From Bacillus atrophaeus (GTDB taxonomy: Bacteria; Bacillota; Bacilli; Bacillales; Bacillaceae): a DNA stretch of 64,000 nt. How positions within the stretch are numbered: the first letter of the stretch is position 1; each line of letters opens with the position of its first letter. The notes under the pieces were generated by a model. That model searched no databases and was not told the DNA's origin. It worked only from the letters and a program-made list of their open reading frames with translations. The translations under genes were made by a program, and so were the position numbers. Below, piece by piece: positions 24,279 through 32,192 of this stretch. Location of the stretch: contig NZ_LSBB01000001.1 of NCBI RefSeq assembly GCF_001584335.1, positions 186,001 through 250,000 on the forward strand. Direction: 5' to 3'.

Positions 24279-26348
24279 ATGAGCAAAGACCACGAACGTA
24301 AGGGCGTCAATGAACATAGCAAGGACGAGCAGTTAGAGCAATACCGAATGGATAACAGAGGGAAAAAAATGACCACAAACCAGGGGTTGCGTGTGTCCGA
24401 GGATGAACATTCCTTAAAAGCGGGTGTCCGCGGTCCTACTCTGATGGAGGATTTTCATTTTCGGGAAAAGATGACCCACTTTGACCATGAACGGATTCCT
24501 GAGCGGATTGTGCACGCACGCGGGTATGGAGTACATGGTTATTTTCAGGTATACGAGCCGATGACAGAATTCACACGGGCGAAATTTCTTCAGGATCCTT
24601 CGGTGAAAACACCAGTATTTGTCCGGTTTTCTACGGTTGCGGGCTCAAAGGGTTCAGGCGACACAGTCCGTGACGCCAGAGGCTTTGCGACGAAATTTTA
24701 TACAGAGGAAGGCAACTACGACCTGGTAGGAAACAACATTCCGGTTTTCTTCATTCAGGATGCCATTAAGTTTCCGGATTTGGTGCACGCGTTTAAGCCT
24801 GAACCTCACAATGAGATGCCGCAGGCTGCGACAGCCCATGATACGTTTTGGGATTTTGTCGCCAATAACCCGGAATCCGCCCACATGGTAATGTGGACGA
24901 TGTCAGACAGAGGCATTCCCCGCAGCTACCGAATGATGGAGGGCTTCGGCGTTCACACATTCCGTTTTGTAAATGATCAAGGGAAAGCGCGTTTTGTGAA
25001 ATTCCATTGGAAGCCTGTGCTCGGTGTCCACTCTCTCGTTTGGGATGAGGCCCAGAAAATTGCCGGAAAAGACACCGATTTCCATCGTCGTGACCTTTGG
25101 GAAACAATTGAAAACGGAGGCATTGTTGAATACGAGCTTGGCGTGCAAATGATCGACGAAGAGGATGAATTTAAGTTTGACTTTGATATTCTCGATCCGA
25201 CTAAGCTTTGGCCTGAAGAAATTGTGCCGGTGAAGCTCATTGGTAAAATGACGCTGAACCGCAACCAAGACAATGTGTTTGCAGAAACAGAGCAGGTAGC
25301 GTTCCACCCTGGCAATGTCGTGCCGGGCATTGACTTTTCGAATGACCCGCTCCTGCAGGGACGACTTTTCTCGTATACGGATACACAGCTGATCCGTCTT
25401 GGCGGACCGAACTTCCATGAGATTCCGATCAACCGCCCTGTATGTCCGTTCCATAACAATCAGTATGACGGCTATCACCGAATGACGATTAACAAAGGGC
25501 CTGTCGCTTACCATAAAAACTCTCTTCAAAACAATGATCCGTCGCCGGCGACAGAGGAAGAAGGCGGATACGTCCATTATCAAGAGAAAGTGGAAGGCAG
25601 AAAAGTCCGCCAGCGCAGTGAGAGTTTCGAAGATTACTTTTCACAGGCGAAGCTGTTCTGGAACAGCATGTCCCCTGTTGAGAAGCAGCATATCATTTCC
25701 GCATTTCGTTTTGAAGTCGGAAAGGTGAAGAGCAAGGATGTGCAGCAGCAGGTTGTAGACTTGTTCGCCAATGTCGACGCCACGCTTGCAGAACATATCG
25801 CGGAAGGCCTTGGTGCAACGCCGCCAGATAAAAACAAGGAATCAAACGAATCGTTTCATTCTCCCGCTTTAAGTCAGGCCAATACGGTCAAAACACCGGT
25901 ATCCAGACAGGTCGCCGTTCTCGTGGAAAACGGCTTCCATGGCGATGAAGTGCAGCAAGTATTGGATGCACTGAAACAGGCGGGTATCCGAGCGGATATC
26001 ATCAGCCAAACCTTAGGAACAGTCACAAGCGAAGACGGCCGGGAACTCGAAGTCACCGCGACCTTCCTGACAACTGATTCGGTCTTGTATGACGCGGTCT
26101 ATGTCGCAGGCGGCAAGCAAAGCACCGCCCAAACACAAAAAGCGGCAAAAGGTTTCATTAATGAAGCCTACAGCCACTACAAAGCAATCGGAGCGGCGAA
26201 CGAGGGAGTGGAGCTGCTTGCCCTTGCGGCTGGTTCAACGGAAGAACCGGGTCTCGTAACAGCCAAAGACGAAAAAGACCTGGCACGCTTCAATCAGGCG
26301 TTTATTGAGGCGATTGCAGAGCATCGTCATTGGAATAGACAGGTATAA
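24279..26348 (+). CDS. katE: Large-subunit catalase KatE (general stress)
   Basis: 689-residue monofunctional heme catalase, 2 H2O2 to 2 H2O and O2. The core carries the catalytic-site signature region FDHERIPERIVHARGYGVHG and FSTVAGSKGSGDTVRDARGF, and the proximal heme-ligand signature RLFSYTDTQ. As in E. coli HPII and B. subtilis KatE (about 686), a C-terminal flavodoxin/GATase-like domain follows from about residue 545 (RQVAVLVENGFHGDEV...). SD AGGGGG. Expression should follow sigma-B. Confidence 0.96.
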   Translation: MSKDHERKGVNEHSKDEQLEQYRMDNRGKKMTTNQGLRVSEDEHSLKAGVRGPTLMEDFHFREKMTHFDHERIPERIVHARGYGVHGYFQVYEPMTEFTRAKFLQDPSVKTPVFVRFSTVAGSKGSGDTVRDARGFATKFYTEEGNYDLVGNNIPVFFIQDAIKFPDLVHAFKPEPHNEMPQAATAHDTFWDFVANNPESAHMVMWTMSDRGIPRSYRMMEGFGVHTFRFVNDQGKARFVKFHWKPVLGVHSLVWDEAQKIAGKDTDFHRRDLWETIENGGIVEYELGVQMIDEEDEFKFDFDILDPTKLWPEEIVPVKLIGKMTLNRNQDNVFAETEQVAFHPGNVVPGIDFSNDPLLQGRLFSYTDTQLIRLGGPNFHEIPINRPVCPFHNNQYDGYHRMTINKGPVAYHKNSLQNNDPSPATEEEGGYVHYQEKVEGRKVRQRSESFEDYFSQAKLFWNSMSPVEKQHIISAFRFEVGKVKSKDVQQQVVDLFANVDATLAEHIAEGLGATPPDKNKESNESFHSPALSQANTVKTPVSRQVAVLVENGFHGDEVQQVLDALKQAGIRADIISQTLGTVTSEDGRELEVTATFLTTDSVLYDAVYVAGGKQSTAQTQKAAKGFINEAYSHYKAIGAANEGVELLALAAGSTEEPGLVTAKDEKDLARFNQAFIEAIAEHRHWNRQV

Positions 26349-26388
26349 TTCCAATCTCAATGCATTCATATTTACACTGCACTCAGGC

Positions 26389-26416
26389 TAAGGTATCTTT
26401 AGAACAAGATACTTTT
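26389..26416 (+). terminator. Hairpin between katE and yxiS
   Basis: AAGGTATC / GATACTTTT around a short loop (about 26390-26416), following katE. The T tract is short; probable terminator. Confidence 0.6.
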
Positions 26417-26434
26417 GTGTAAGGAGCAGAAAAA

Positions 26435-26722
26435 ATGAACGAAAAACAGCTCGCCGAGTATTACGAACGCGATGAAAATATGATGATTTTAGTATTTGCC
26501 CAATGGTGTGTAAATAACGACCTTGATCCCTTGGAGCTATACCAAAAAGCGTATCCGCAGCAAAAATTGAATGAAAGCCTGAAAAAAACCGTTGATGAAC
26601 TGGTCGTGCCGAAAGCTGAATCAGAACGCATTCCGGATCAGTCCGTCCTCGCCGTTCTTGAAATGTTCGGCAACTCTGATTTGGCTGAGGCTGTTCAAGA
26701 AGCGATTGCAGCAAGACCATAA
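26435..26722 (+). CDS. yxiS: Small protein of unknown function YxiS
   Basis: 95 residues, soluble, acidic, helical (ENMMILVFAQWCVNNDLDPL; VLEMFGNSDLAEAVQEAIAA). SD AAGGAGCAG. It follows katE as yxiS does in strain 168, where it belongs to the general stress group. No known domain function. Confidence 0.8.
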   Translation: MNEKQLAEYYERDENMMILVFAQWCVNNDLDPLELYQKAYPQQKLNESLKKTVDELVVPKAESERIPDQSVLAVLEMFGNSDLAEAVQEAIAARP

Positions 26723-26752
26723 AGAGACACGGAGTCATCTGTGTCTCTTTTT
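26723..26752 (+). terminator. Terminator of yxiS
   Basis: AGAGACAC / GTGTCTCT stem followed by six T's. Confidence 0.88.
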
Positions 26753-26871
26753 TGTGCGAAAAATTACTCATTTAGACCTAGAAACTTCTTTTCAGCTTCG
26801 CGGGTCTATAAAGTGTACCTTTTCTAAAAAAGGGAAACATAAAAAGGAAAAAAATAAAGGAGGCAAAAGAA

Positions 26872-27549
26872 ATGAACAAATGTTTGAAAGCATCCGCCGC
26901 AGTGATTACGGTTATGCTGTTCATGGCGATGTTCGCAGGCGGGGCAGCCCCTTCGGCACAAGCGGCGCAAGCGAAAAAACCGTCCGTCACCAGCCATACG
27001 TACAAAAACATCAAGGAATTAACGTATCCCCAGGTGAAAAACACAGGCAATGCGTCTTTCGAAAAGAAAATCAATCAAGAGTTTAAAAACTATATCCAAG
27101 CCTCACATCAAGAATATGTAAAAAATAAAAAAGACGGGGAAAAACAAGGTTACAAAACCGAATACCAAACTGCGTTTGAAGTGAAATATAACAATGCCGG
27201 CAAGCTGAGCATTCAGACGGAAAATTATATTTATTCAGGAGGCGCCCACGGTTTGACCGCAGTTCAATCTTTCAACTATGACCTTCAAGCCGGTAAACGA
27301 GTAACACTGAACGGTGTGCTGAATTCAAAAGCCAAAATGGATAAAACCAAAGATTATCTGTATCACTATATCAAAAACCATGATACCCATTTTGATCCGA
27401 ACGTGAAGAAGAAGGATATCATTCTTACGAAAGACACTCCGTTTTACTTCACAGCAGAGGGAATCGCCATTGTATTCCAACAGTATGAATTAGGGCCATA
27501 CGCCGCCGGAATCCGGGACGTGCGAGTGCCTTACTCTGTTTTTCAATAG
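26872..27549 (+). CDS. Secreted DUF3298 (RsiV/PdaC N-domain-like) protein
   Basis: 225 residues with a signal peptide (MNKCLKASAAVITVMLFMAM, cleavage after AQAA at about 32). The mature protein matches the DUF4163/DUF3298 pair: NAGKLSIQTENYIYSGGAHG and the terminal ELGPYAAGIRDVRVPYSVF. This fold is shared with the extracellular parts of RsiV (lysozyme receptor) and PdaC (peptidoglycan deacetylase). Here no anchor or catalytic domain is attached, so a soluble lysozyme-binding or cell-wall role is only a guess. SD AAAGGAGGC. Confidence 0.78.
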   Translation: MNKCLKASAAVITVMLFMAMFAGGAAPSAQAAQAKKPSVTSHTYKNIKELTYPQVKNTGNASFEKKINQEFKNYIQASHQEYVKNKKDGEKQGYKTEYQTAFEVKYNNAGKLSIQTENYIYSGGAHGLTAVQSFNYDLQAGKRVTLNGVLNSKAKMDKTKDYLYHYIKNHDTHFDPNVKKKDIILTKDTPFYFTAEGIAIVFQQYELGPYAAGIRDVRVPYSVFQ

Positions 27550-27561
27550 AGCATTCATATA

Positions 27562-27600
27562 AAAAAAGCCATATCACCCGCATAGGTGATATGGCTTTTC
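27562..27600. terminator. Bidirectional terminator
   Basis: AAAAGCCATATCACC / GGTGATATGGCTTTT, A-rich before and T-rich after, between two convergent genes. Confidence 0.92.
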
Positions 27601-27602
27601 AT

Positions 27603-28796
27603 TTACCACACAAACAATCCGACAATCGCAGCGCTTAATAAGGATACCGCGATTCCGCTGACGAGCAGCTTCCATACGTTTTTTCCGATAACGGTGGATT
27701 TTTCATCGTCAAGGATCGAGTTGTATGTTCCGTAAATCATACCGACTGTGCTGAAGTTGGCAAATGACGTCAGGAATGTCGTCGCCACCGCAATGGTATG
27801 AGGCGGAAGCGTATCGAGATTCTGTTTCAGGTCGATCATCGCGACAAACTCATTCGTTGCCAATTTCATTCCCATCAGCTGAGCGACATACATCGCGTCG
27901 TGTACTGGCAATCCAAATAGAAACGCGAAAGGACTGAAGAGGTAAGCAAAAATCGTCTGGATCGTCAGGCCGTGAACAAAAACGCCGAGAATTCCATTTA
28001 CCGCCGAAGTTAAGGCCACATACCCGATGACCATTGCCAAGATCACGATGACCATGTTCATTCCGACAAGCATACTGTTAGAAATCGTAGAGAAAAAGTC
28101 TTTCTTCTCTTCTTTCGGCGGTGTATAGATGATGTCTTCATCTTCAGGAACATGCACAGGGTTCAGCAGGTTTGCGATAACCAGTGCGTTTAAGCAGTTT
28201 AAAGGAATCGCTGTAAACACATATGTCGCGGGCACCATGGAAAGGTAAGATCCAATAATGGAGCCGCTGATGCTGCTCATGCTCATTAATCCGAATGTGA
28301 GCAGGCGGTTGCCGTTTAAGACGGCGAGCTGCTGGCGAATAACCGCCAGTGCTTCTGTATTTCCTAAAAACATCATTTGAATGGAGAAAAAGCTTTCTAA
28401 TTTCGGCAAGCGAGAAGCTTTGGATATCACCCAGCCAATTTTATCAATCAGCCAAGGCAAAATGCCGAAGTATGTTAAAATATCAAAAAATGTCACAATG
28501 AAAATAATTGGAAGAAGTGCGCTGAAGAAAAAGTCTACCGTTTCATTTGCCATCACAGAAGGGAAAGCAAATGCGATACCGTCGCTGGCGCAAGAGATCA
28601 GCCACGTGAAGAAATTTCCAATTTGTCCGATGGCCCAGCTGCCGATTTTTGTTCCCAGCATAAACCAAGTAATGAGCAATTCCAGAACAATCAGTGTAAT
28701 GATCGGACGCCACTTGATTTTCTTTTTCTGCGGGGAACATAGGAAAACGATTGCCATAATTACAATAAGACCGACAAGATTTAATAAAAAGTACAT
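27603..28796 (-). CDS. nupG: Purine nucleoside permease NupG (CNT/NupC family)
   Basis: 397-residue concentrative nucleoside transporter with about 10 membrane segments. CNT motifs are FLGNTEALAVIRQQ, MSSISGSIIGSYLSM, GMKLATNEFVAMIDL and TSFANFSTVGMIYGTYN. B. subtilis NupG (YxjA) imports guanosine and inosine. A guanine riboswitch precedes the gene (28940-29006), which agrees with purine control. The ATG is preceded by ATAGGAGTTGC-type SD. Confidence 0.92.
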   Translation of the reverse strand: MYFLLNLVGLIVIMAIVFLCSPQKKKIKWRPIITLIVLELLITWFMLGTKIGSWAIGQIGNFFTWLISCASDGIAFAFPSVMANETVDFFFSALLPIIFIVTFFDILTYFGILPWLIDKIGWVISKASRLPKLESFFSIQMMFLGNTEALAVIRQQLAVLNGNRLLTFGLMSMSSISGSIIGSYLSMVPATYVFTAIPLNCLNALVIANLLNPVHVPEDEDIIYTPPKEEKKDFFSTISNSMLVGMNMVIVILAMVIGYVALTSAVNGILGVFVHGLTIQTIFAYLFSPFAFLFGLPVHDAMYVAQLMGMKLATNEFVAMIDLKQNLDTLPPHTIAVATTFLTSFANFSTVGMIYGTYNSILDDEKSTVIGKNVWKLLVSGIAVSLLSAAIVGLFVW

Positions 28797-28939
28797 GATA
28801 GCAACTCCTATGAAGTTTATTATGGAAACAAAAAAAGCTCTTATTCATCACAAATTCTGGAAATGCAGAAAGCGTGAAAAATAAGAGCAAACAGAAAAGA
28901 ACTTGTCCTTTTCAACTCGTTCGAATTTATTCAAACTCC

Positions 28940-29006
28940 CTTGTAGTCTAGTTTTTTACGGTTACTAGGTAGAAACAATCAGACCTTATTACTGATTATA
29001 TACAAG
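28940..29006 (-). promoter_or_regulatory. Guanine riboswitch of nupG
   Basis: Read on the minus strand, P1 is CTTGTA/TACAAG. The core contains TATAATCAG, GTTTCTACC and CCGTAAAAAACTAGACTAC, the conserved purine-riboswitch elements. The specificity base in the P3-P1 junction is C (GAC-TAC), the guanine type; adenine switches have T. When ligand is bound the downstream AT-rich hairpin (about 28890-28925) should stop nupG expression. Confidence 0.93.
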
Positions 29007-29034
29007 AATGTCTTTTTTCTAAGATGATAGCAGT

Positions 29035-29063
29035 ATTTTATCCTTTCAATTTTTTAAAATCAA
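29035..29063 (-). promoter_or_regulatory. Sigma-A promoter of nupG
   Basis: Minus strand TTGATT (29063-29058), 17 bases, TAAAAT (29040-29035), placed about 30 bases before the riboswitch aptamer. Confidence 0.65.
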
Positions 29064-29164
29064 CCTTTTTGGGTATTTTCAAAATAATAAATTATTAATC
29101 TATAACCGGAGAAAATAAAGGGAAAACGTTTGAGATTGTTATGCTGAAATGACTTTGTGATGAA

Positions 29165-29357
29165 GTGAAAAAGTTGTTCAGTCAAAAAAGAAAACTTTTC
29201 GTCTGTTGACCAATTCATTCAACTAGCGGAAGAAGGCAGATGACAAACACCTGATGATACGGCCGAGTGATTAATCGACCTGCTTCTCAGTGAAGAATTT
29301 GGAAGTCAGACTGTTATAGAGGATCTCTGGTTCCTGTTTCTTGATGATTGCGTTTAA
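29165..29357 (+). pseudogene. Decayed small gene with two TGA codons
   Basis: VKKLFSQKRK from GTG 29166 shifts frame into SVDQFIQLAEEGR, then TGA, QTPDDTAE, TGA, and LIDLLLSEEFGSQTVIEDLW to TAA at 29355-29357. Both internal stops are TGA (29241-29243 and 29268-29270), where Trp would fit. With the additional frameshift this is best read as a pseudogene. The yxjB promoter overlaps its 3' end. Confidence 0.55.
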
Positions 29358-29376
29358 TTTAAGAGCTTGCTATGAT
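29348..29376 (+). promoter_or_regulatory. Promoter of the yxjB leader
   Basis: TTGCGT (29348-29353), 17 bases, TATGAT (29371-29376), preceded by a TTGC extension. It would start transcription near 29383, giving a leader of about 180 bases before yxjB. Confidence 0.7.
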
Positions 29377-29424
29377 AAATTTGGGCTTTGTGCCTAGCTT
29401 TAAAATGCAAAGGAGCACCTCTCT

Positions 29425-29454
29425 ATGATTATCCAATTCATTCGTTACAGATAG
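29425..29454 (+). CDS. Leader peptide MIIQFIRYR upstream of yxjB
   Basis: Nine-codon ORF with a strong SD (AAAGGAG at 29409-29415, 9 bases before ATG). It ends in Arg-Tyr-Arg just before the TAG. Arg/Lys-X-Arg/Lys is the known macrolide-dependent ribosome stalling motif of short resistance leaders. Part of the ORF (29436-29446) is perfectly complementary to the sequence just upstream of the yxjB start, so ribosome position on this ORF could control yxjB. Not tested; inferred from sequence. Confidence 0.6.
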   Translation: MIIQFIRYR

Positions 29455-29567
29455 TAAGAGGTATAGATGATTTTCATCCGAGTCATATTTTTTTCACGAT
29501 ATGATGCGGGTTTATTTGTCTATGCCTTTTTCATTTATCTCAAAACGAATGAATGAGGTGTTTTTTT
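29436..29567 (+). promoter_or_regulatory. Leader attenuator of yxjB
   Basis: ATTCATTCGTT (29436-29446) and AACGAATGAAT (29544-29554) are perfect 11-base complements. CACCT (29416-29420) with AGGTG (29556-29560) would extend pairing over the leader SD and the yxjB SD. A T tract (29561-29567) follows directly, so the long-range stem can act as terminator or can hide the yxjB ribosome site. A competing stem ACCTCT (29418-29423) / AGAGGT (29457-29462) lies around the leader ORF. Confidence 0.6.
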
Positions 29568-30459
29568 GTCTGCAATCAGTAAAAAATTAAAACGAGCGGC
29601 ATATATAAGTAAATGTGAATCTATATTTAAATGTCCAATATGCAGTTCTCCAATGAAGCTATGGGAATGTAAGAGTTTAGTATGTACCCATCACAGCCAT
29701 ACGTTTGATTTGACGAAGCAAGGGTATGTCAATTTCCTGAAGAAACCGGTAAAAAGCCGTTATGGAACGGAACTTTTCGAAGCGAGAAGGAAGCTGATGT
29801 CAGAAAGCGATTTTTTCGCTCCTCTTCTTCAGGCGATAGCCAATATCATCATCAGCCGGCAAGCCCGTAAAGAGTCATTAACGATCTTGGATATGGGATG
29901 CGGAGAAGGCTCGCATTTATCTGCGCTGTCCGACCGCATAAGTTTTGAACTCGGGAAATCCGTGACAGCAGCCGGTATTGATATCTCGAAGGAAGGGATC
30001 CTGACGGCCTCCAAGAATTTTGATGATAAGATTTGGGCGGTAGCTGATTTGGCTGATACGCCGTTTCAAGACAGGCAATTTGATGTGATCCTTTCCATTT
30101 TTTCGCCCTCCAATTATGCAGAATGCAGCAGGCTCCTGAATGAAGGCGGACTCATGATAAAGGTTTTGCCTCAACGTGATTATTTAAAAGAGCTTAGGCA
30201 ATATTTCTTTGCGGATACAGAGAAGCATACGTACTCGAATACAGGAATGATTGACCGTTTCATTCAGAATCATCAAGTTGTGAATCAAGAGAGGCTGCGT
30301 TATACAAAGAACCTCAGCCAACCAGCCCTTGAATCACTCGTTCAAATGACTCCTTTAACATGGTCAAGTTCTAAGGAGAAAATCAATCAGTTCCTGCAAA
30401 AAGAATCAGCCGATATAACGGTTGATGCAGATATCCTAGTCGGAAGCAAACAGATGTAG
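29566..30459 (+). CDS. yxjB: 23S rRNA (guanine-N1) methyltransferase, RlmA/TlrB-like
   Basis: 297 residues. An N-terminal Zn-finger module (CPICSSPM, C/H ligands in SLVCTHHSH, then FDLTKQGYVNFL) is typical of RlmA(I/II) enzymes. A class I SAM methyltransferase fold follows (LDMGCGEGSHL motif I; FDVILSIFSPSNYAE). Relatives methylate G745 or G748 of helix 35 in 23S rRNA; TlrB gives tylosin resistance. The gene seems to begin at TTG 29566, with SD GAGGTG. It is preceded by a leader peptide and long inverted repeat that point to antibiotic-responsive control. A short terminator-like stem (GGCAG/CTGCC) follows. Confidence 0.85.
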   Translation: MSAISKKLKRAAYISKCESIFKCPICSSPMKLWECKSLVCTHHSHTFDLTKQGYVNFLKKPVKSRYGTELFEARRKLMSESDFFAPLLQAIANIIISRQARKESLTILDMGCGEGSHLSALSDRISFELGKSVTAAGIDISKEGILTASKNFDDKIWAVADLADTPFQDRQFDVILSIFSPSNYAECSRLLNEGGLMIKVLPQRDYLKELRQYFFADTEKHTYSNTGMIDRFIQNHQVVNQERLRYTKNLSQPALESLVQMTPLTWSSSKEKINQFLQKESADITVDADILVGSKQM

Positions 30460-30469
30460 GTGAAAAAGA

Positions 30470-30497
30470 GGCAGTCCATAGAACGGGGCTGCCTTTT
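30470..30497 (+). terminator. Terminator of yxjB
   Basis: GGCAG (30470-30474) pairs with CTGCC (30489-30493) with extra pairing of TCC/GGG, followed by TTTTC. Moderate strength. Confidence 0.6.
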
Positions 30498-30499
30498 CA

Positions 30500-30564
30500 T
30501 TCCGTAAATACGGAAATTTCCGATATTCCGGAATGGTTTTCGCCCATTTTCCGAAAATGCGGAA
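30500..30564 (+). promoter_or_regulatory. Three upstream activating sites TTCCG-N6-CGGAA
   Basis: Three copies of the same interrupted palindrome: TTCCGTAAATACGGAA (30500-30515), TTCCGATATTCCGGAA (30518-30533) and TTCCGAAAATGCGGAA (30549-30564). Their centres are about 110-160 bases upstream of the start predicted from the sigma-54 promoter at 30641. That is the classical place for an enhancer bound by a sigma-54 activator. The probable activator is encoded at 34503-35900. Confidence 0.8.
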
Positions 30565-30640
30565 CATACAGCGGAATAAAGATCGGAGCGCAACCCAATA
30601 AAGCTGTGAAAATAGTAAACGTTTGGCCATTGACGTAAAA

Positions 30641-30660
30641 CTGGCACAGTTTTTGCTTTA
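30641..30660 (+). promoter_or_regulatory. Sigma-54 (SigL) promoter of yxjC-scoA-scoB-yxjF
   Basis: CTGGCAC with GG at 30643-30644, exactly ten bases, then GC at 30655-30656 in TTTTGCTTTA. This is a full -24/-12 signature (consensus YTGGCAC-N5-TTGC). Predicted start about 30667. Confidence 0.88.
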
Positions 30661-30681
30661 ATATTAGGCGAAAAAGGTTAT

Positions 30682-30695
30682 TGTAAGCGCTTACT
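30682..30695 (+). promoter_or_regulatory. cre box downstream of the sigma-54 start
   Basis: TGTAAGCGCTTACT, a near-perfect palindromic cre, lies about 15-28 bases after the predicted start and before the yxjC SD. It suits a CcpA roadblock, giving glucose repression on top of sigma-54 activation. Confidence 0.82.
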
Positions 30696-30722
30696 ATCTA
30701 TATACAGAAAAGAGGGGTGTTT

Positions 30723-32168
30723 GTGGACATTATTATTATTCTTTTGGCATTAGGCTTGCTGATGTTTGTGGCTTATCGGGGTTTTTCCGTGATTTTGTTT
30801 GCTCCGATTTGTGCGCTGTTTGCTGTGCTGCTGACAGATCCAAGCTTCGTACTTCCTTTCTTCTCGAATATATTTATGGAGAAAATGGTAGGATTCATTA
30901 AGCTGTATTTTCCAGTCTTTCTTCTAGGGGCCATTTTTGGAAAGGTTGTTGAAATGTCCGGGCTCGCTGAGTCGATTGCAAAAACGATCGTCAGGCTTGT
31001 GGGGGCGAAAAGAGCCATTCTCGCCATCGTCTTAATGGGTGCGATTTTAACGTACAGCGGTGTCAGCCTCTTCGTCGTGGTTTTTGCCGTCTATCCATTC
31101 GCCAAGAACTTATTTAAGGAGGCTGATATCCCGAAGCGCCTGATACCGGGAACGATTGCTCTGGGCGCATTCACCTTTACGATGGATGCGCTGCCGGGTA
31201 CGCCGCAGATTCAGAATGTCATCCCGACGACGTTTTTTAAAACAGACATTTATGCGGCTCCCTGGCTCGGACTGATTGGCGCTGCTTTTGTGTTGGCTGC
31301 TGGGATGCTTTATTTAGAATCCCGGCGCAAAAAAGCTGAAAAAACAGGGGAGGGCTATGCAGGATTCCAATCGGAAATTTCTGCTGCAAAGGAAACCTCA
31401 GATCTGGCTGCTGAGAAAAATACGCCAGCTTTGTCGCCAAAGACAGAAACCTGTATCACGAGACAAGTGCTCGCCTTTGTTCCGCTTATCCTTGTCGGGG
31501 TAATGAACAAATGCTTCACCATGTGGTTTCCTCAATGGTATCCCAATGGATTTGATTTTGCGTCCATCGGCTTGGAGGCGTTCGGGAAAATTGAGCTTTC
31601 CTCCGTCGTTGCCATCTGGTCAGTGGAACTGGCGCTGCTGATCGGCATTATCACAACGATTTTGTTCGATTGGAAAAAAGTGCTCGTCAATTTGAAGGAA
31701 GGGCTGAATGAGGGGATCGGGGGCGCCTTGCTGGCTTCGATGAATACAGGAGCCGAATACGGATTTGGCGGCATCATTGCGGCGCTGCCGGGTTTCAAAA
31801 TGGTCAGCAATGGCATATCGCAGACGTTTACTGATCCGCTTGTCAATGGAGCGGTGACGACCACAACACTGGCTGGGATTACAGGATCGGCATCAGGCGG
31901 AATGGGCATTGCTTTAAGCGCGATGTCAGAAAAATATGTGGAAGCGATCAATACATTTCACATTCCGCCGGAGGTCATGCACCGGGTGATCTCAATGGCG
32001 TCCGGCGGGATGGACACTCTTCCGCATAATGGCGCCGTCATTACGCTGCTGGCGGTTACCGGATTAACCCACCGCCAATCATACAAGGATATCTTTGCGA
32101 TCACCATCATCAAAACAATCGCAGTGTTTGTGATCATCGCCATTTACAGCCTGACGGGCCTTGTGTAA
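30723..32168 (+). CDS. yxjC: GntP-type permease, probable acetoacetate/3-hydroxybutyrate transporter
   Basis: About 481 residues with 12-13 membrane segments of the GntP/IT superfamily (GVSLFVVVFAVYPFAKNLF; TMDALPGTPQIQNVIPTTFF; GSASGGMGIALSAM; GGMDTLPHNGAVITLLAVTG). It is the first gene of the sco operon, so it probably imports short-chain oxo- or hydroxy-acids. GTG 30717 overlaps the SD AGAGGGG. GTG 30723 has proper spacing and is preferred. A Ser/Thr/Ala-rich loop (about 205-245) separates the two halves. Confidence 0.82.
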   Translation: MDIIIILLALGLLMFVAYRGFSVILFAPICALFAVLLTDPSFVLPFFSNIFMEKMVGFIKLYFPVFLLGAIFGKVVEMSGLAESIAKTIVRLVGAKRAILAIVLMGAILTYSGVSLFVVVFAVYPFAKNLFKEADIPKRLIPGTIALGAFTFTMDALPGTPQIQNVIPTTFFKTDIYAAPWLGLIGAAFVLAAGMLYLESRRKKAEKTGEGYAGFQSEISAAKETSDLAAEKNTPALSPKTETCITRQVLAFVPLILVGVMNKCFTMWFPQWYPNGFDFASIGLEAFGKIELSSVVAIWSVELALLIGIITTILFDWKKVLVNLKEGLNEGIGGALLASMNTGAEYGFGGIIAALPGFKMVSNGISQTFTDPLVNGAVTTTTLAGITGSASGGMGIALSAMSEKYVEAINTFHIPPEVMHRVISMASGGMDTLPHNGAVITLLAVTGLTHRQSYKDIFAITIIKTIAVFVIIAIYSLTGLV

Positions 32169-32192
32169 ACAAAAAAGAAAGGGGAAGTGAGT

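Noticed and set aside
24903-25583. 226-codon open frame antisense to katE
   Set aside because: Shadow of the catalase frame; no SD, no family resemblance.
29561-29567. T tract before yxjB as a proof of a simple terminator
   Set aside because: The stem arms are about 100 bases apart and a competing stem exists, so terminator versus SD-masking cannot be decided by eye; recorded as an attenuator instead.
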